Source: Albifimbria verrucaria (Eukaryota; Ascomycota; Sordariomycetes; Hypocreales; Stachybotryaceae). Taken from it: a stretch of 64,000 bases of DNA. The stretch spans positions 806,001 through 870,000 of the forward strand of contig JAHREC010000009.1 of NCBI GenBank assembly GCA_020081605.1, written 5' to 3'. A program made the position numbers and the translations under genes. The notes beneath the pieces are model-generated. The model searched no databases. It saw only the letters and a list, made by a program, of their open reading frames with translations, and was not told the DNA's origin. The number at the start of each line of letters is the position of its first letter. Position 1 is the first letter of the stretch. Below are positions 23,533 through 35,370 of the stretch, piece after piece.

Positions 23533-24532
23533 CGATTGAGCCACTCTGAAAGAATTTAAACATCAAAGATTCAAAACCATTGCATAAACCAAACAAGGCT
23601 TCATTTAGAACCTCATCAGTGGCAATCATAATGCGTGCCAACTCAGAAGGCAACATCGTGATAGAGGTGCTCAGCCCCACCAGAGCTGAGCATGATGCCT
23701 TGCAGGCAGCCTAAACATGTCACACCCATGACTGGTCTGTAAGTGGCTGGGTTAATAATGGGCCGTACAGGAGAACACTGAGCTTATACAGAGCTAGGTA
23801 GTACCAATTGATGTGCTACCGAGCCCAGCAAGTTGAAAGAGATTAAAATATAGCACCAGATATCTTAATCAGCTGGTTTCTTTTACAAAAACATATTCAT
23901 GTTAGCGATGGCAAGAATGCCCTCTCATTAGAGATTACTGGGATACTTGTTCTTGTACTTTAACGATATAATCTGGAAAGATAAAAAGATCCGTAGGCTA
24001 TAAAGCTAGAGACTTTTTTTGGTAGTTTCAAGGTGATCACCAACAGAGCAGAGTGCTATGACTAGGGTGCAGAGCATCTTGGCTTAGCACCAGCTCGGCC
24101 TCAAGAAATTGCAATCTTCTCCTAGGAAACGACCGTTCAAGCCACATACTAGTTGCTTACGGCCACGCCACAAGGCTCGTCAATGGAACCGTTTGTCTGC
24201 TCGATGGTTGAAATTGAATCCTAGTAGTGATTGGTATAGTGTCAAAGCTGGACTGTGGCGACATTTACTTCTCTTTTATCACATTACATTTGAATTCGAG
24301 TCCCAGTACTTGCCTATCATTATGTTCCTGATTCTGCACCACTCTTGATCATTGTCGATGTGTAAGGACACCCCTCCAAAGTGCCGTTGTCATTTCCGGT
24401 GACATGAGTAGGAAGATGACCAATCAATACCATAAGGAATCAGGAAGGCTTCCATCTATAGTTTAAATCATTGGGATCATTGATCTTTGGATGCAGAGAG
24501 AATATATTCCGAACATTCATTAGCTATATTTG
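23533..24532. other. Intergenic, no gene seen
   Basis: It holds the promoter of the NACHT gene and the 3' flank of the BTB gene. Short open frames have no recognisable content. Confidence 0.45.
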
Positions 24533-25527
24533 CTAGTGTCTACATCGACACCTAGCACATCTAAGTGTGTAAACAGGTTGAAAAACCTGCCCATGCTTCT
24601 CAACATAACATTCGAACTCAGCATGACAACTGCCGTTTCGGCAATAGACAGTTTCTCTTAGTGTATCGAGGCATCTATCAACATTTTCGATTACTCGAAC
24701 TGTTTTGTTGTCTGCGGCTTGTCGTCTAGCTTGCTCTTCTTCGAGCTCGGTATGCAGCTGCCAAAGTCTCGAACGGAGGTCTTCTGCGTCTCGTTCTACT
24801 CTTTGCACGCGATGTCGGAGGATCTTGATACCGAAATCGCCAATTAGCTCCGTCAGATCGTCGTTGTCGAGTAATTCCGTAATGTGCTCAGCTGCTGCGG
24901 AAGCCATGGTGTCGTGGAGGGACGTGTCACCTGTAAACCCAATGGCCTCTTTCGTTGCTTCCATAAAGCTCTGAACGTTCCATTCGTTGAGGCAAATATG
25001 TTGGATGTTCGACTTGGCTAGATCCATAAGCTGAGTAAGGCTGTAATAATCCGCAATCGCATTGACGCGTACATGCTGCGTTATACCCAATTGTTGTGGG
25101 GCTCGTTCCGTCTCCATGTCTGTGACGGTCTCGTCATTTATAGAAGGAACTAATCCAAAGCTTTGTTACCCAGGCGTATTCGGAGTGAGTGAGTTATTTA
25201 ATCCTAACCTTTATCTGCAATTCTTTTACTAACGGGAGGACCATATCTTCCAGTGTACAAGAACTCAATCATATGGCCGACCGTTTCAGGGTCAAAGCCA
25301 TTGATATTGATGATGCCTGTTCTTGCCTCCTATATTTCCTTAGATTGCTCTTTTTGTAGAGCGGATCAACTAACCTCAAATTCACCTTGGACCGCAGCTG
25401 CGAGAACGCGCGATTGCGTGCACACAACCACTTTATGCACCTTGAACTCACGACCTTGGCACTGTAGTGTCAAATCAGAGTATTCAGGTGAATGTAGTAA
25501 CTGAGAAATATTGAATTGACCTGCCAT
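24533..25527 (-). CDS. BTB/POZ domain protein
   Basis: Exons are 25527-25375, 25329-25209 and 25149-24533, about 297 residues, with no frame break. The BTB fold is clear: LLHSPEYSDLTLQCQGREFK, VHKVVVCTQSRVLAAAV, then GFDPETVGHMIEFLYTGRYG and, after an acidic insert (VPSINDETVTDMETE), HVRVNAIADYYSLTQLMDLA. The C-terminal half is helical and charged, with a likely coiled coil around RVQRVERDAEDLRSRLWQLH. It ends in a Cys-rich tail (YCRNGSCHAEFEC, LRCARCRCRH) that may bind metal. Fungal BTB proteins of this kind often mediate protein-protein contacts or recruit cullin-3. The partner is unknown. Confidence 0.82.
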
Positions 25528-26448
25528 GGTGCCAATTCGTTGAGGAAGCTGAGAACACCTGGCGTATGGCTTGAGGCCCAACTGCAATGTCTCTTACCTA
25601 GGCTGAAATTCGGGCCCAGCCGGGTGAACAGCGGGTATCAGGCGAGAGACCATGAAGTTGAATGCACTGTAACGAGGGGCATGAAATAGAATGCTTGTAT
25701 CATTGTATTGCACTCCTAAGTTGTGGCTGGGGCTGTAAATTGTCTGAAGCCAGCCTTGCTGTTGGTGATAGGCCGATTGAAGCTGCTGCATCCTCTATAA
25801 GGCAGCCACTAAAGCCACTACACGATATTCACTGTAGCTGCTAACGGTTGCTTGGGAGGCTTGCCATTTTGAGGGTTGAGCATGCCATATCCATGCGTCT
25901 GACGCATCTAACCCAGCGGCCCCCAACTTATATCGACGCAATTGAGGTTAATTCAGAGCTTCCACTCTCTTCGAAGCTCATATCCGCTTGCCATGGGGAG
26001 TTTTCCCACCTTCTGGATGTGGTCCCGAAGCGATCGTAATGCCATTCACGCTAGCTGCATTTCACTTACTTCCTGCTTTCTCGAAGTAGCCGGACTGTGA
26101 TTTTGCTCTAGTCTTTATTTCGTAAGACGGGATTGACCTACATTATGGGCATGTAATAAAGAGCCAAATACATCTTACCATCGATAAGTGGAACTACCTA
26201 CAAAGCGACCAGTATAATCGATGTATTCTCAGTTACAACGGGGCAGCCGTGGAGGATTCAAACCTGGTCGCAGATCCGTTTGGTAGACCAATGAAACGGA
26301 GGTTCTAGCATATAGCCAACCGCTATAGCAACCCTGGATTCATGTATAAAACAGGCTGGCATCTTGCGGTTGTGAGTGTTGCGTTAATATTGCCACACTG
26401 ACTACTACTACTCTTATTCAAGCGTTTGTCCTTGTCATTAACAGAACA
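25528..26448. other. Bidirectional promoter interval, no gene seen
   Basis: It separates the divergent BTB and GFA genes. Small open frames overlap both strands without recognisable domains. Confidence 0.45.
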
Positions 26449-27015
26449 ATGTTGGAGAAGCGGTCTGGATCGTGCCTTTGCGGTGCTGTACGCATCAAAA
26501 TTGAAGGCAGCGCAATGTATACTCATCTTTGCCATTGCGGTTCATGCCAAAAGGTCACCGGCGGCGCTTTCGGGGCCTTTGCAACTTATAAGCCCGAGGT
26601 TGGTCAAACTGACGTCTTTGGTTTCTTTTGCGATTCCCCTAGTGCTTCAGGAAATGATGGGCTTGTTATGTTTGGGTGCTTAGAAGGCTAACATTTCGCT
26701 TGGTATCAGCAAATTTCCCATTCAGTCTCTGACTCGGCCACCCTTCGCACTTATGCAGACAGCAGCTCCCAGTCCGGTGTTATCAACGATCGAACGTTCT
26801 GCGGACAATGTGGCTCGCTACTTTGGAACAAGAACCGTGGTGCAACCTGGATGGTTATTGTGCCTATTGGGGTTATAGATGGCGACAAGTCGGATTGGAA
26901 ACCACGCATCGAGTATTGGTGCCGCCGACGTGCTGCTTGGCTTGGTGATGTTGGATCAAAGGCAGCCTTTGACACGCTCCCCAACCCCGAAGAATGGACC
27001 GCGGCAGTACAGTGA
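26449..27015 (+). CDS. GFA-family (Mss4-like fold) zinc protein
   Basis: Two exons, 26449-26598 and 26710-27015, encode about 151 residues. Zinc ligands of the glutathione-dependent formaldehyde-activating/CENP-V family are in place: GSCLCG (CxC), LCHCGSCQKVTGGAFG (Cys-x2-Cys with the GFA signature), and TFCGQCGSLLW late. The GT-AG intron has a good branch site (GCTAAC) before TATCAG. Proteins of this family bind glutathione adducts or act as carbon-sulfur lyases. The real substrate of most fungal members is unknown, so the formaldehyde role should not be assumed. Its neighbour is a convergent Zn2Cys6 regulator 145 bp away. No frame break was found. Confidence 0.82.
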
Positions 27016-27159
27016 AGACTCATCGAAGCTGTGTGAATTGCCCAGTATCTTCAGTGGCTGGTCATGCTATTGGAGACATTTATTGGACCAGGATCGGAAT
27101 CGATTCTGTTAAGCAGGAAGCATAGCTTGATTTATTATGGCGTCGTCTGACATACGCTC

Positions 27160-28836
27160 TTAATTATCGATCAACCCACTCTCTCCTAGATACAAATTCG
27201 AGTTCAACTCGTGGCTTTCAAATTCGTGACCAAGTATCCGCTTGTATGAGACATGCAGTTTTTGGTCATCATGGCTTAGCGACGCGTCGGTCCATTCGCG
27301 TCGTGAATTTAGCGGTATAGCCCCGTCGATTCTCTCGCATTCCTCAATCTCTGCAAGTTTTAGTGTTGCAAGTAGCATTATCCGTATATCCCATCCTAGG
27401 CTGGTATTCAGAAGCTGTTTGCATGTTCGTATCGCCGCAACCCGTACTTCGAAGTCTCTACAGCGCCCAAGTATCTGAACAAACGCAGCTAGTAGACCGT
27501 CGCACATAATCGTTTGCCTAACTGAGGCAAGATGAATGAAAAAGGATTGGCAAAATGTAACGATTTCGAGGCATGTATCTCTGTATTGTTCCCAAGGAGT
27601 TCCGTGTATGTCCCCACAAGATGCAATCCATGGGATGAGAATTTTGTATCCTAGGATAATGAGTTTGAGGCCTTCTTTCGCACTTGTTTCTGTCTCGTGG
27701 TCTAGGCTTTGTTGGGCTGATTGAATGCTTCGAGTGATCAATGAAAGAAATTTCCATTGCTCTTCTTGCATCGACGCGATATCTAGGTAGCCGGCTGTTT
27801 GTCGGAAGCAAGATTGAGAACACCACGACATTACTGTAGCTGCAACCTGCCCAGAATATATGTTGAATTCATCAATGGTATGCTCACGACCAGGCATCCC
27901 ACGTTGAGGGAGCACTACATATGGATACTCCACAGCATGCTTTCTGGCAGTCTTATACATAGGAGATGAGAGGCTCAAAAGAGATGCTGACCGCACTAGA
28001 AAAAGGACGGCTTCATGGGCTCCTCGATCTGGAAGCTGAGCATTCTCGAACAGTGAAGTTTGCTGCAGGAGAGCCTGTATCGTGCGGATTCCGTGTGTCG
28101 CAAGTTTATCAACTGCAGCCGTGTTTCCATGGAAGACTTCAAACGTGCATGCGAGTATACTGGAGAGTAGCACTGTCCGAGGTTGCGGTGCACTGCGAGG
28201 TGGTGACACGTGGTCTTGGAAATAGGCCAGAGCTTTCGCGTAGTGTTTGATAGCCACCCAATAGTGAGCTCTTAGAGGTTGGGAGTCAGATAGATGAGCT
28301 CTGTACAGTGGCACGTCTTCGCGGCTACACCCTTTGGCCAGTACCAAGGCGCCTATCGCAATAATGCAGTCAAGGATGCCTCCATCTCTGGCACTCTCAC
28401 AGAGGATGGTATGAAACCATAATTCTGCACAGCCTAGCTGATGTACAACACGATGCCTAAAGTGGTCGAAATAATTGACTTCAGCAGATGTCATCTTTTC
28501 ATAAGTTGTATGAAGCAGGACAGATCGCGGTGGAGCCGCCATGAGGGCCGGTAGTGGTCGTAGAACGGCCACACCGTTGTGAGATTTTCTTTGGTACTAG
28601 GATACGTGCATGCGTATCCTAGTCTTCTGCATCGTATGCAGCTAGGCTTTCCTTCATCACACTTTACTCTCGCCGTTTTACATCTTTGACAGCCTAAATG
28701 AAAGGCATTAGCGACCGCAAATAAGGATAAACATCGAGGAAGCATAAAGACGATGGTGGATAAGAACTGATTCGGGCGTACCTGACCGGACTTTGGAAGT
28801 TCTTGTTCGTTTCCTGCTGGCGCCTGGATCAGTCAT
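27160..28836 (-). CDS. Zn2Cys6 transcription factor
   Basis: Exon 1 (28836-28782) encodes the basic leader MTDPGASRKRTRTSKVRS. A GT-AG intron follows, and exon 2 from 28693 carries GCQRCKTARVKCDEGKPSC then IRCRRLGYAC, with exact Zn2Cys6 spacing. The linker is short. The remaining roughly 470 residues form the helical fungal-specific regulatory domain (FDHFRHRVVHQLGCAELWFH, ILDCIIAIGALVLAKGC, AHYWVAIKHYAKALAYFQDH), similar to the PF11951-type group. It ends at 27160. One frame break lies near 28571-28576, between the linker and the regulatory domain, and needs one base. It acts as a nuclear DNA-binding regulator with unknown targets. No pathway gene lies beside it other than the GFA protein. 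Confidence 0.85.
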
Positions 28837-29518
28837 TCTGATGATAGTCCCAAGAGCACACGCGGTTTTATCTGTCTTTGTGGGGAATTAACGTTGATGA
28901 TAAGCGTAGTAGTTGCTGCAGAATCATGACAAAGGACGACTCGTTTCAGACCATGGGATCTCACGCTGCGAAAGTAGCTTGCACACCATGGGAGGTTTGG
29001 CGTGCTTAGTATCCTCTAGCCCAATTTACCATAGAGTATGCGGTGAAGAACCATCTTACCAAAGTCCATTTCCACCCCAAGACCTGAAATTTGAGCAGGG
29101 CAGGCTAAGCTTCGATTAAACAGCCCCTGGTTCATCCTATGGGCGCTTCGGCGCTGAAATAGAGACGCCGAACAGAGTGTTGGAATACAAAGGCAGCGCT
29201 CAATTAGGTGGCTGAGATGACCCATGTATATGTATAGAAGAGGGCATGCCCCCATGTTCCGATTACTAGAATACAATCAGACATTTATCTCAACACAGAG
29301 AAACTAGGCTTGGGGGTGGTGAGTGTGCTGAGACAAATGAACACAGCACGCGTTTGGGGGTTATCACTTGCATGTTGAAGTGCAACCTTGCGGATCAAGC
29401 TGGGCATGTCGCCACTGAAGGCTGCACTTGACAAATCGCACAGTCAATTGCCAGTTTCGTTATGTTGCAAGAAGAATGGTGACAAATAATGATAACTTCA
29501 AAGCTCACTCATAAATTC
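28837..29518. other. Intergenic, no gene seen
   Basis: It contains the promoter of the Zn2Cys6 gene and the 3' flank of the HET gene. Nothing was recognised. Confidence 0.45.
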
Positions 29519-31565
29519 TCATATCATCCTGAACGTCATAGACTGGTGGTTTCCGTTGCCTTCTCGAACTCGATGAGAAACAGTCCCATCCATCAGATCT
29601 GCGTGGTGGAGATAGGTTTCGCCCACGAACTTCCAGTACTGCCCAGCAGGTCGTAGCACAAAAGGCACATGGCCGCCGTACAGCACGACAATCACGTCGC
29701 CAGGTTCCACAATGGTAGGCCCAAGTCCGAGGAATCCGGCTCTTGTTCTGTAGAGCCTCCTGTTGACGCTCATACTCCATGCCACACGCTGGTAAGTTTG
29801 AGCAGAAGGATCCGTCTGAACATTGTCTACTAGGCCTGCAGGATCGACGTCTGGGTATTGACTCTCCTGAAGACCACGCACTTGACACAGCCAGCACAGA
29901 AGGCTCGCCCGCATGATAGCCGTTAGCTGTTGAATGGCATCGAACCTGTTATTACCCAACTCGCTTAAGTGGTCTCCGGCGCCGAGGATGCCACCGATAG
30001 CGCAGGCGCATATGGTCAGGAAGAATGCCACGTCTAGTCGGTCGCTGCCATCTGTATACTGCAAATTGGGTCTTGGAAACAAGGGAACGTTATCGAAGAG
30101 TTGGCCCCAGAGCTGCTGAACGGGAATGACATCCTGCAATCGACAAGACACGGGATCAGTCACTGCTATCACGGTGTCGAAGATGAATCCATCAAGCTGC
30201 AGTATGTTTGGCTGTGCGACGGTGAAATGCAGGGAGTTATCATGCATCACGGCATAGTAGCGGTAGCGACCGCTCTTCGGCAAGCCGGCCCAGTAGAAGC
30301 CGGCCGGAAAGAAGCTTACGGATCGGGGAGTGTCAAATCTAGGAACCCACGAAGGGTAGTCTTCAAAGTCGAGGCTGCTCGTTCGCTGGACGTGAGACAA
30401 GATATTGAGGACCCGCGGCGACACTCGAATCATGTATCTGGTAAAGTCGCGGTACACCTCCATCGTAGGCTTGCTATAATCGGGTTTCAGAGCCTGCGGT
30501 CGCGTCACATCTATGTCGGGGCCCATCGAGTTCAACCAATTCGCGAACCGAGCCACGCCCCTTATCGCCATGTTAGGGCCCGCGCTGTCATTCAGCGTCC
30601 CATGGGCAAGGATTGGCTGCTGCCCTTCGTCGGTTATGCCCAGGACAGCAAAGATACGATCTCGAGGATCTGTCGACTGGAAATCGCGGATTGATGTCAG
30701 GACAATGAGGATCTTTCCAAGCGAGTCCTGGACATCCAATCTACCTGGCTTCTGAGAATTGCCCCTTTCTCTGTGTACGACGGCCCAGAACTGCAGTGTG
30801 TTTTGAGGGATGATAGGCCCCGTGTTCTGCTCCATGAGCTGTTTGGTAAGTACGAGCTTCACCAGCGAAAGCAAGTCAAAAAGTCCATTTCAAAGTCGCC
30901 GCTCTTTGCAATGGCAGCGCGGGAGACAACGACTTCTTGTATGCACCACACCCGTCGGAAATACTGGCCCTCAAACAAGGACAGGAGGCTCTGCAAGCTA
31001 TGCTGCTCGCCATCTGATATCATCGCTTCCATCACCAGTTCTTCAATTTCGGGCGACAAATCCTGGCCCTTGGCAAGTCCAGTTGATTCCGCTAGCATGT
31101 CTTGGTAGGCACAGAGCTCCTGAGCGCGTTTGAGTGCCATTTGGTTGACTGCATCAAGGGGACCCAGCCATACAATGGCCCGGTTGGCGTGCTTGTACAC
31201 AAGCCTCATGTACGTGACCTGACGGGATCGCTCTTGAATATCACCCTGGTTGATACACAAAGCATCCACCCAGAGAGGCCTTTTCAAGGTCGGGAGCCGG
31301 ACAGCGCGAAGGGCGCGGTCGAGGTTGAGGGTGATAGGAATCGACCCCTGTACGCCACAGCAGATGGGCTCGTTGGCCTGTTCTGTTCCCCATACGTAAG
31401 ACAAGGCCTCAAACTCGAGGGGCTGTTCGAAATGTCGACTACAATGAGCTCGCAATATAGTGGTTGACTGCCTGACCCGGGCGACAGAAGTATCAGTCGC
31501 GTAAATGGAGATGCTGGGCCTGTGGGGTTTGGTGGCGGGAGTGGCTGGTATTCATAACTACTCAT
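29519..31565 (-). CDS. HET-domain (heterokaryon incompatibility) protein
   Basis: The start is ATG at 31565 (MSSYEYQPLPPPNPTGPASP) and the end is 29519, about 680 residues and intronless. The N-terminal HET domain has its three marks: EFEALSYVWG, then RPLWVDALCINQGDIQERSR, and FRRVWCIQEVVVSR. A long C-terminal region includes STDPRDRIFAVLGITDE and ends with PGDVIVVLYGGHVPFVLRPA and MDGTVSHRV, as in the large HET 6-type group. HET proteins trigger cell death on fusion of unlike strains, acting as effectors with TIR-like resemblance. Two breaks, each repaired by one base, lie at 31476-31478 (CCC) and 30878-30882 (AAAAA). The codons around them are otherwise ordinary. Confidence 0.85.
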
Positions 31566-31972
31566 CTTGAGACGTGTGTGGCGATGTCCGCCTATGTAAC
31601 AGTGCGCTCAAGCAATTAGTTTCTGCGAGACTTGGGATTGGAACCCGACGGCAAGTCCTACAGTTCCAAGAATGACGGTTTGAATGTTTGTGACCCCAGT
31701 TTTCGCTGCCTGGTAGTGAGCTGCGGGAGCTGAAAAACGAACTGATTAATTAACATGGCGGGCATATCTCGGGCCAAATGGCGTGCAAGGGGCTTCAGCA
31801 GGCGACTTGGGGTATGAGAGCCTCTTTTAACAGCGATAAAAATAGGGATTGGTTCTAGTCTTAAGTATAGACCATCAATCACCAACAACAGATAGCAGGA
31901 ACTGAGAAGCGATTTTGCAACGTCTAAGGTGAGACACAATTTTGGCGATTAAATTCCGACTGACCCTTTTTA
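31566..31972. other. Intergenic, no gene seen
   Basis: It lies between two HET genes transcribed in the same direction. No supported coding region. Confidence 0.45.
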
Positions 31973-34619
31973 TTATGCTTGAATGTAGTACCATGCAAAC
32001 ATAACAGAAACAGTAGTAATAGTGGAAGAAAAGAAAAATGACTGATTATCAGAGGTTCCACGGCTAACAACCCACCACACAATAAATGATGGCTGTATGA
32101 TGAAGAACCAAGCAGCATGTACAAGACAAGTAAAAACGGAGAGTTGGTCGCACGCAAGGATGCCCCAAAACAGGTCAGCTTCATTCGAGGTGCTATCAAG
32201 GTTATAGTAACGCTGGGGAATACGCTGTACAAAAGATTGGCGATCAAGGAAAGTTAACTCCTGTGGATAGCCATACTGCCAAAAGGCCCATATGGACTTC
32301 CTCGAGGCAGCTTCAGCGAAAATGTAATTGAAAAAGTTTGGGCCTATCGGAGGCGTTGTAACAGCAGGCTTCGGTGTGTAAAAATAATCATCGTTTGACG
32401 CGTCGGGAATGGACGACTCTTTGGTAACTGTAACCCCGTTGACGAACGACTTTTCGGCCTTTCTGGTGTTAACATTGAAACGTGTTATCATACAAAATAC
32501 GTACCTTTACAAATACACAATGTGAGAATGTGTAAACTGAGAAGTATGCTCTGAACCAACCCTTGGACTTGAAATAACATGATCTTAGTTGAAGAGCAAA
32601 CTCTCCATCAGAAATTCCGTTTGACTTTATCGTATCTACCCGCAGCTTACCATGCTGAGCTGTTATCAAGAAGATGAACTTTGGCAAGTGATCGTTCGCT
32701 CTCGCCGATAGTGTGGTGCGGGTGGTGGCCGGCCCTACTTGTGAAGTCTGTGCTGCCTCTCGTAACATGTAGCCCAGGCCATGGAGCTCCTGACCGATAT
32801 TTGCAGACACAACAATGTCGCGCTCATGGGATCCAACCTAATGCTCCTGAGTTAGCGTCGACGCCACAGAACTTGACGATGTGGCATACGTTTCTCCAGT
32901 ATAACCTACAGTCTCCTGCCGGTATAAGCTTCCTAGGTCGCTCCAATGGCCACCAACTGAGCTCTTTGCCAATTCCACCCTCAACAGCACAACAGAATCG
33001 GTCTTTCCAGGTCAGATCTTCATACAAGTCCAGGCTTAGACGGTTAGGACGGTCAAATTCCAGCTCTAATAGCTGGAAATATAGGCGCTCGCGCTTAACC
33101 GTAGCCTCTGGACTTGCAAGTAAGCTCTTAACTAGGCGCATAGTACGGGAGCGGAAGGTCGGGATTATATTGTTTGCGCGTTGTACCAGACGCAAGTATG
33201 CAGCACTTGATGGAATGAAAGCTCTTGGGCTCGCGAAAACGCCCAACGCTGGGAGCTCTGGCTCGTATTCACTAACAAATAGAGTATGCCCTTGGAGAAA
33301 GTTTTCAAGACTAGTCCGTATCTGAAGCTTGTCCTTCTTGAGGTACGCCGTGGCCCAATACAGGCCTGCTTTGGCATCTCTTGGCGTTGAGCGTGTTGTT
33401 GGTCGTAGGATGTGCAGTGCTATGTCCGATCTGAAGATGTATAAAAGCATCAGGCTGTTTACCTGGTCGCGATGCTTGGTAACGGAAACTAAGTCGCAAA
33501 TCATCTCATCGATCAAATCATCGAAATCGATACGATTGTTTTTGTCCTTGGACCCAGACGCCGAGAGTTGCTTTGCAGCATTGCTAATGGACACTGATTC
33601 CAAAAAGATGTCCACAACCTCATCCAGAATAGCTGTCCAATCAGCAAACCTGCTAGGAAGAGCCTTAATATTTGAAACTAAAGGAGTTGACCCTGGTTTG
33701 GGTGGCGTGTCTTCGTCATGGGCATTTGCGTCTCCATGTCGTTTTTCTTGAAGCCATGACGGACAGTCTCTGAAAGAGGCTGGCGCCGGGGCCAACAAAC
33801 TTCGTTTGCTATTGTCCCAGCTTTTCAGCTCTCGGAATTCTTCCAGATTTTGATGGCAGGCGTCTTCAGAAACTGCATTCCAAGAGAATATGGTAGCATC
33901 GTTCGTATGCTCCAGTATCTCTTCTTGCAAACGGATGAACGCTTTCTCCTTCTCACCATAGAGAAGAGGCATGTTCACGTCAAATATGCCCAACAAACAG
34001 TACGCCTTATCCTCGATTCGACTAGTCTTGCGATCCGATGCCCATGACATACGGCGCCCAACGCTAATTTGGCTGATATCACCGCCGTGAAGAACCCAGG
34101 GGTCTACATTTGTGATACGAAATATAACCTCTCGGAGGTCTGCCTTGGTCCCAATCAGCTCCCAATTGCAGTCGTAAAATTCTAGGCATCGAGGCGCGAT
34201 CAGTTCTTGGAGAGTCCATCCCCTTTCAAACCATTTGCTCTCCTCAAATCCATTGTACTCCTTTGAGAAGTTGACATCCGCGAGGAAGACGTAGCAAATC
34301 GCAGCATTCCTGTACCAGGCAAACATGGAGTTGATTGCTTCCGAAACTTCAGCGCTGCTCGACTGGTCGATGCAGCACGTGTCCATCCATGCGTACAGTA
34401 GGCCGTGTCTCCGGCACAAGATGCAGATGCCCAATAGTTTTATTACACCTTGTTTCTTCGCGCTTATGAATCCCGTCGATTGTAGCGACCCGGCGCTAAG
34501 GTCAATGAAGCTGATTTCATGCTCTTTTCGCCCCCATCGGTGGGAGATAATAGCGTATCGAGGATTTCCTCGTCAGAGAACTCCTCAAGACGCAATGTAT
34601 TGACGTTGATCAATCGCAT
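31973..34619 (-). CDS. HET-domain protein with likely C-terminal membrane domain
   Basis: The start is ATG at 34619 (MRLINVNTLRLEEFSDEEI), the N-terminus shared with HET-E/HET-D type proteins. The HET domain shows AWMDTCCIDQSSSAEVSEAI, FAWYRNAAICYVFLADV and WFERGWTLQELIAPRCLEF, then KAYCLLGIFDVNMPLLYGE. The main frame runs to 32824. Beyond it, in a shifted frame, coding continues: LPKFIFLITAQHGKLRV and CYFKSKGWFRAYFSVYTFSH. After a probable intron near 32460-32503 comes an exon ending at 31973 with two hydrophobic helices (VFTCLVHAAWFFIIQPSFIV and TITTVSVMFAWYYIQA). That tail is known as a C-terminal domain of other large fungal proteins, so a single gene is likely. Two separate genes remain possible. 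Breaks lie near 34556-34562, 32830-32845 and the 32.5-kb intron. Confidence 0.72.
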
Positions 34620-35298
34620 GGTTGCCAGCCATGATTGATGGGAAACAGCATTTAGGCAGGGTAGAAGTGAGGCGTAGACGGGATACGTCTGCAGGTTGCT
34701 TCAGTCAGGCAGTCATGTGATTGTTGTATCCCTGCAAAGTGCAAAGACAAAACACATTTATGTAGGTAGCGACGTACATGCATGCGCATAGAAGTGCGAT
34801 TGTGTCAAGGTCCAACTCATTTCCTAGAGGTGCTGCGTTAAACTGTTCGCATTCACAGTACTTCATGTATGCGGCATAATATACTACTAATAGTTCGATT
34901 ACCGTATCGACTGAAATTAGGCATAATATCTTACATTGCCTGCATACCTTCTATACTTATACAGCAGAGGCCGCCATGGGTTGACACCAAAGAAGCAGGA
35001 TAACTGCAAGCATTTGTGCCTATTAATGGCTGCGGCATAGCATTTAGGTTCCTCCGGTACAAACAATACATCCTATAATAAGTTCGGCAATGTGCTCTTT
35101 CCTAAATGTTTAACATGTTTGTGGTACGACAGCATATCTAAAGGGCAATTATTTCCTAGGGTAGACCCAGAGTATGGTAGCAGCTTGCTTCTTCGAGGAA
35201 GACAACACCAGGACTAATTAAAATCAGATTTCACCACTTGACAAAAAAAATCATCATCGATGGCAAAAAAGAAGTTGGAGCATTTGGTTCGTTGTGTC
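34620..35298. other. Intergenic with Pol III terminator side, no protein gene
   Basis: It holds the HET promoter and the 3' flank of the tRNA. A-runs (T-runs in the tRNA sense) lie at 35243-35250 and 35265-35270. Confidence 0.5.
35265..35270 (-). terminator. Pol III terminator of tRNA-Gln
   Basis: Six T in the sense of the tRNA lie 29 bases past its 3' end. A further T8 lies at 35250-35243. Such runs end RNA polymerase III transcripts. Confidence 0.6.
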
Positions 35299-35370
35299 AG
35301 GTTCCAGAGGGAGTCGAACCCTCGCTGGCGGAATCAGAATCCGCAGTCATAACCGTTAGACCATGGAACC
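35299..35370 (-). tRNA. tRNA-Gln (anticodon CUG)
   Basis: The minus-strand sequence folds as a full cloverleaf. The acceptor arm is GGTTCCA/TGGAACC with seven pairs. The D arm has TGGTCTAACGG (A box). The anticodon stem GCGGA/TCCGC has loop TTCTGAT, and the T arm is GAGGG-TTCGACT-CCCTC (B box). Loop positions 34-36 read CTG, which decodes CAG (Gln). There is no intron and no encoded CCA, as normal for a nuclear tRNA. Confidence 0.95.

Noticed and set aside
23447..23680. Upstream exon of the NACHT gene with an alternative start
   Set aside because: The frame has no family resemblance. ATG at 23532 already gives the family-typical N-terminus.
29505..29897. 130-residue open frame on minus inside the first HET gene
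   Set aside because: It is a shadow frame of the HET C-terminus. Its translation is Arg/Cys/Ser-rich and has no domain.
30101..30694. 197-residue open frame on plus
   Set aside because: It is antisense to the HET coding region. Long antisense frames arise from codon bias, and no motif supports it.
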